This document shows positions 5,864 to 6,302 of a DNA stretch of 6,302 nucleotides, piece after piece; within the stretch, counting starts at the first letter, position 1; each line of letters begins with the position of its first letter. The DNA comes from RUG14186 sp964644555. Lineage in GTDB: Bacteria; Bacillota; Clostridia; Eubacteriales; Anaerofustaceae. The translations under genes and the position numbers were made by a program. Location of the stretch: contig CAZXWI010000091.1 of assembly GCA_964644555.1 (NCBI GenBank), positions 1 through 6,302 of the forward strand. Reading direction: 5' to 3'. The notes beneath the pieces are model-generated. The model saw only the letters and a list, made by a program, of their open reading frames with translations. It ran no database searches and had not been told where the DNA came from.

Positions 5864-6268
5864 ATGAAAAGCAAAAAAACACAAACATTAAACAGAGTTA
5901 ATTACGAGCAGGTAGACAGTATTGTCAGTAGCGATGTGGTTTTCTGTGGAGATATCACATCGGGGAACTCCATAAGATTTGAAGGGACTATGAAGGGAAA
6001 TGTTTCCGTTTCGGGTAACTTCATTGTAGGTCGAAATGCTGTAATCACAGGGGATATCAAAGCAAAGAATGTGCATGTTATCGGAATGGTTGACGGAAAT
6101 ATCGATTGCGAATTACTAAAGATACTCTCAACCGGCAAAGTAACAGGCGATGCGATAGTGGATTCCATAGTTATTGATGAAGGTGCTGTCATTACAGGGC
6201 TTTGTCGAACAAGAGAGATTTCGCTTGCAGAACCGACAATTGACGATATTTTAGGCGTAATCGATTAA
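5864..6268 (+). CDS. Bactofilin (polymer-forming cytoskeletal protein)
   Basis: The 134-residue protein fits the bactofilin family (PF04519, formerly DUF583), cytoplasmic proteins that form non-polar filaments without nucleotides and act as scaffolds at the membrane. A short N-terminal tail (about 1-20) precedes a core of beta-helix turns at about 22-115. The core shows the periodic hydrophobic-Gly pattern: GDITSGNSIRFEGTMKGNV (29-47), then GRNAVITGDIKAKNV (56-70), GMVDGNI (74-80), GKVTGDAI (91-98) and GAVITGLCR (107-115). A short acidic tail (EPTIDDILGVID) follows. The gene starts 11 bases after the M23 peptidase stop, with AAAGGGA (5851-5857) as ribosome site, so the two are co-transcribed. 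Bactofilin genes next to M23 peptidase genes are known in several bacteria, for example ccmA with csd1 in Helicobacter pylori. Confidence 0.93.
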   Translation: MKSKKTQTLNRVNYEQVDSIVSSDVVFCGDITSGNSIRFEGTMKGNVSVSGNFIVGRNAVITGDIKAKNVHVIGMVDGNIDCELLKILSTGKVTGDAIVDSIVIDEGAVITGLCRTREISLAEPTIDDILGVID

Positions 6269-6302
6269 TGTGTTCATATTAGAATTTTACTTAATATAGA
6301 CA

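Noticed and set aside
6269..6302. A possible start of another gene or a terminator after the bactofilin gene.
   Set aside because: Only 34 AT-rich bases remain, with no hairpin, promoter or start with a ribosome site visible.

Overview
The window is about 6.3 kb of AT-rich bacterial DNA (roughly 40% GC by eye). Genes have strong AGGAGG-type ribosome binding sites, short or overlapping junctions and sigma-A-like promoters. A threonine tRNA opening GCTGATG and the low GC point to Bacillota, most likely a clostridial lineage. This assignment is inference, because no rRNA or taxonomic marker is present.

Layout: (1) Bases 1-306, minus strand: a near-consensus promoter drives an unannotated-type small membrane protein of 56 residues. 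Nine bases after its stop begins a tRNA-Thr(CGU), cut off by the window start. (2) Bases 307-1602, minus strand: an NAD(P)-dependent oxidoreductase with a C-terminal SAF domain (COG4091 'predicted homoserine dehydrogenase' type), starting 32 codons downstream of the longest possible start. (3) Bases 1603-1755: a divergent promoter region with a perfect 7-bp dyad. (4) Bases 1756-4719, plus strand: a tightly coupled three-gene operon of thiamine-diphosphate dehydrogenase E1 alpha, E1 beta and aspartate-semialdehyde dehydrogenase (asd), whose genes overlap by 8 and 4 bases. (5) Bases 4720-4817: a promoter region with tandem TAACAAA repeats. (6) Bases 4818-6268, plus strand: a two-gene morphogenesis operon, a membrane-anchored M23 peptidoglycan endopeptidase and a bactofilin. 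The last 34 bases hold nothing recognisable.

How the genes may work together: the M23 peptidase and bactofilin form a known type of pair in which a cytoskeletal polymer positions a cell-wall hydrolase. The E1 alpha/beta pair has no E2 or E3 partner here. It is translationally coupled to asd and divergent from a homoserine-dehydrogenase-like protein, which suggests but does not prove a small metabolic module. The heptamer TAACAAA/TTTGTTA was found six times by eye, always in the two regulatory regions and never inside a gene, so the two plus-strand operons may share a regulator. No convincing intrinsic terminator, mobile element, CRISPR array or defence system was seen.
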